Assembly (NCBI GenBank): GCA_963575745.1
Contig: CAUYUJ010002707.1
Span: 22,674-86,673 of the forward strand
Length of the DNA: 64,000 nucleotides
Source: Prorocentrum cordatum
Taxonomy: Eukaryota; Sar; Dinophyceae; Prorocentrales; Prorocentraceae
Direction of reading: 5' to 3'
The notes beneath the pieces were generated by a model. That model did no database searches. It was not told where the DNA came from and saw nothing but the letters and a program-made list of their open reading frames with translations. A program made the position numbers and the translations under genes. Positions 62,521 to 64,000 of the stretch are shown here, piece by piece (the first letter of the stretch is position 1; the number at the start of each line of letters is the position of its first letter).

Positions 62521-63120
62521 AGACGCGATGAAGAGAAGGACGGCGAGGGGGAACGGGGGGGGAGAGGGGGAATCAAGTGGGGGGAAGGGTAGGGGGGGCG
62601 GCAGTTGAGCAGTGGAGCGAACGCGGGGCAAAGGGTAGGAAGGGGACGTGGCGCAAGGAAGGTGGCACACGGGGGCGCGCCGCGCGTGCGCGCGTTCGAT
62701 CTATGGGAAGGAGGGGAGGAGGAGAAGGAGGATGAGGAGGAGGAGAATGCGGTTGGCATGATGCAGATGATGAGGATGACGATGACGTGACGATGATGCT
62801 GGTAATGCACTGATGCTGATGATGATGCTGCTGACAACGATGATGGTAATAATGATGAGCTCGGTTTCGATGCTGATGACGATGGCGACGAGTACGATCG
62901 ATTACGTTAATCATGCTGACGATGGTGATGGTGACGAGGAGCATCATGATGATGACGCTGTTGATTGCGCTGTTTATGATTTGATGATGGTGGTAGTTCT
63001 GCTGATGATTATGACGACTGTGGTGATCATGGTCATGATTACGACGACGATGACTTTCATCCTGATGGTGCTTAGGATGTTGTTGGTGAGTATGGTGATC
63101 AATGCGATGATGGCACTCGT
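62521..63120. other. purine-rich then GAT-rich sequence
   Basis: 62521-62760 is G/A-rich. 62755-63100 is loosely (GAT)n-like with many ATG/GAT triplets. No gene. Confidence 0.6.
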
Positions 63121-63149
63121 CGGCCACATACACAACACACACACGAACA

Positions 63150-63345
63150 AGTCGAGGAACCCTCTTGAAACACGAGTACGTCATACAACCATGTCATTGG
63201 CACATACACCTACACTTGTACATCAGCACGACCAGTTCATTGCCACATACACACACGGTTGCACATCATCACCACCACTTCATTGCCACATGCACACATT
63301 AATTTGTACATCGCCACCACCACTGCACAGCCACACTTCACATTT
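63150..63345. repeat. ~43-bp CA-rich tandem repeat
   Basis: CATTG(G/C)CACATACAC-like starts at about 63196, 63239 and 63283 give periods of 43-44 bp. Each unit carries TTGTACATC/TTGCACATC and CACCACCAC. Confidence 0.7.
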
Positions 63346-63369
63346 CCTCTTCGTCCTGTGACCCTTCCC

Positions 63370-63640
63370 CCGCCAGGCTGAGGGCCGGCGGATTGGCCTC
63401 CAGGCTGCGGAGCTGGCGGACCGGCCTCCAAGCCGGACGCGTCCGCTGCTCACATGCGTTGTGCACAGCTGGCAGGCTGTGCAAAACACATGTGACTTGT
63501 TTTTTTTTAAATGTTTTTTTGTTTGTCGTACTTCTCCACAAGACTCCGTGGACGACCCTGGGGGATGCCATCAAGAAGTTCCCGGCCTGGGCGCCGGTCC
63601 GTTCGCACCCGCCCCAGCCTGGAGGCCGGTCCGTTGCCTA
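63370..63640. repeat. GGCCTCCAGGC motif cluster
   Basis: GATTGGCCTCCAGGCTG, GGACCGGCCTCCAAGCCGG and, in opposite sense, CCAGCCTGGAGGCCGGTCCG occur here. They match the motifs at 61.5-62.3 kb. T8 and T7 runs lie at 63497-63525. Confidence 0.75.

Positions 63641-64000
<360 letters not shown>

Overview
The window looks like nuclear DNA of a dinoflagellate. It is GC-rich outside a few AT-richer islands and dominated by simple and tandem repeats. It carries remnants of several retrotransposon types: a non-LTR element with an endonuclease of the AP type, a non-LTR element with a restriction-like endonuclease, and two copies of a tyrosine-recombinase (DIRS-like) element. There are no bacterial gene layouts, ribosome binding sites, CRISPR arrays or complete RNA genes. 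The assignment to dinoflagellates, perhaps a high-GC one, is inferred from protein style and repeat content; no rRNA or barcode gene is present.

Layout. 1-3 kb: microsatellite, a degenerate minisatellite, a 128-nt T homopolymer and the first copy of a direct repeat. 3.6-8.9 kb: the best candidate host gene, read as three exon-like blocks on the + strand, flanked at a constant offset of about 6.57 kb by the second copy of that repeat (9.0-9.65 kb). 9.7-11.7 kb: a GATACC-periodic stretch, a 99-bp satellite carrying perfect palindromes, a ~190-bp tandem repeat and a TA microsatellite. 12.8-13.0 kb: a short inverted-repeat element (MITE 1). 14.9-16.1 kb: GGA and GGCCTCTTGG-type arrays. 17.4-23.8 kb: a decayed non-LTR retrotransposon on the minus strand (ORF1, endonuclease, RT-RNase H, C-terminal zinc knuckle). 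24.4-26.4 kb: 5' part of DIRS-like copy A. 26.4-35.2 kb: a very long open frame built mainly of Ala-Pro-Thr-Pro repeats. 35.3-38.3 kb: an intact-looking RT with restriction-like endonuclease. 38.9-39.05 kb: a fragment resembling the tail of a ribosomal stalk protein. 39.2-45.2 kb: DIRS-like copy B (gag-like, RT, RNase H, tyrosine recombinase, methyltransferase-like), full length but mutated. 45.8-49.2 kb: a broken minus-strand ORF with an OTU-like domain, interrupted by MITE 2. 49.2-64 kb: almost entirely repeats (GGA, 90-bp 30-codon array, GTC, 12-bp and 11-bp minisatellites, a segmental duplication, very long TAG/ACT arrays).

The most interesting signals are the MITE pair, the palindromic 99-bp satellite and the gene-flanking 6.57-kb repeat. 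The two MITEs share a terminal inverted repeat starting TTAAGTCGGGC and each has an 8-bp target-site duplication; one TSD contains AGGT and the other AGGC, as expected of introner-type elements. Nothing here works as an operon. The genes are one host-like gene and several independent mobile elements, most of them inactivated.
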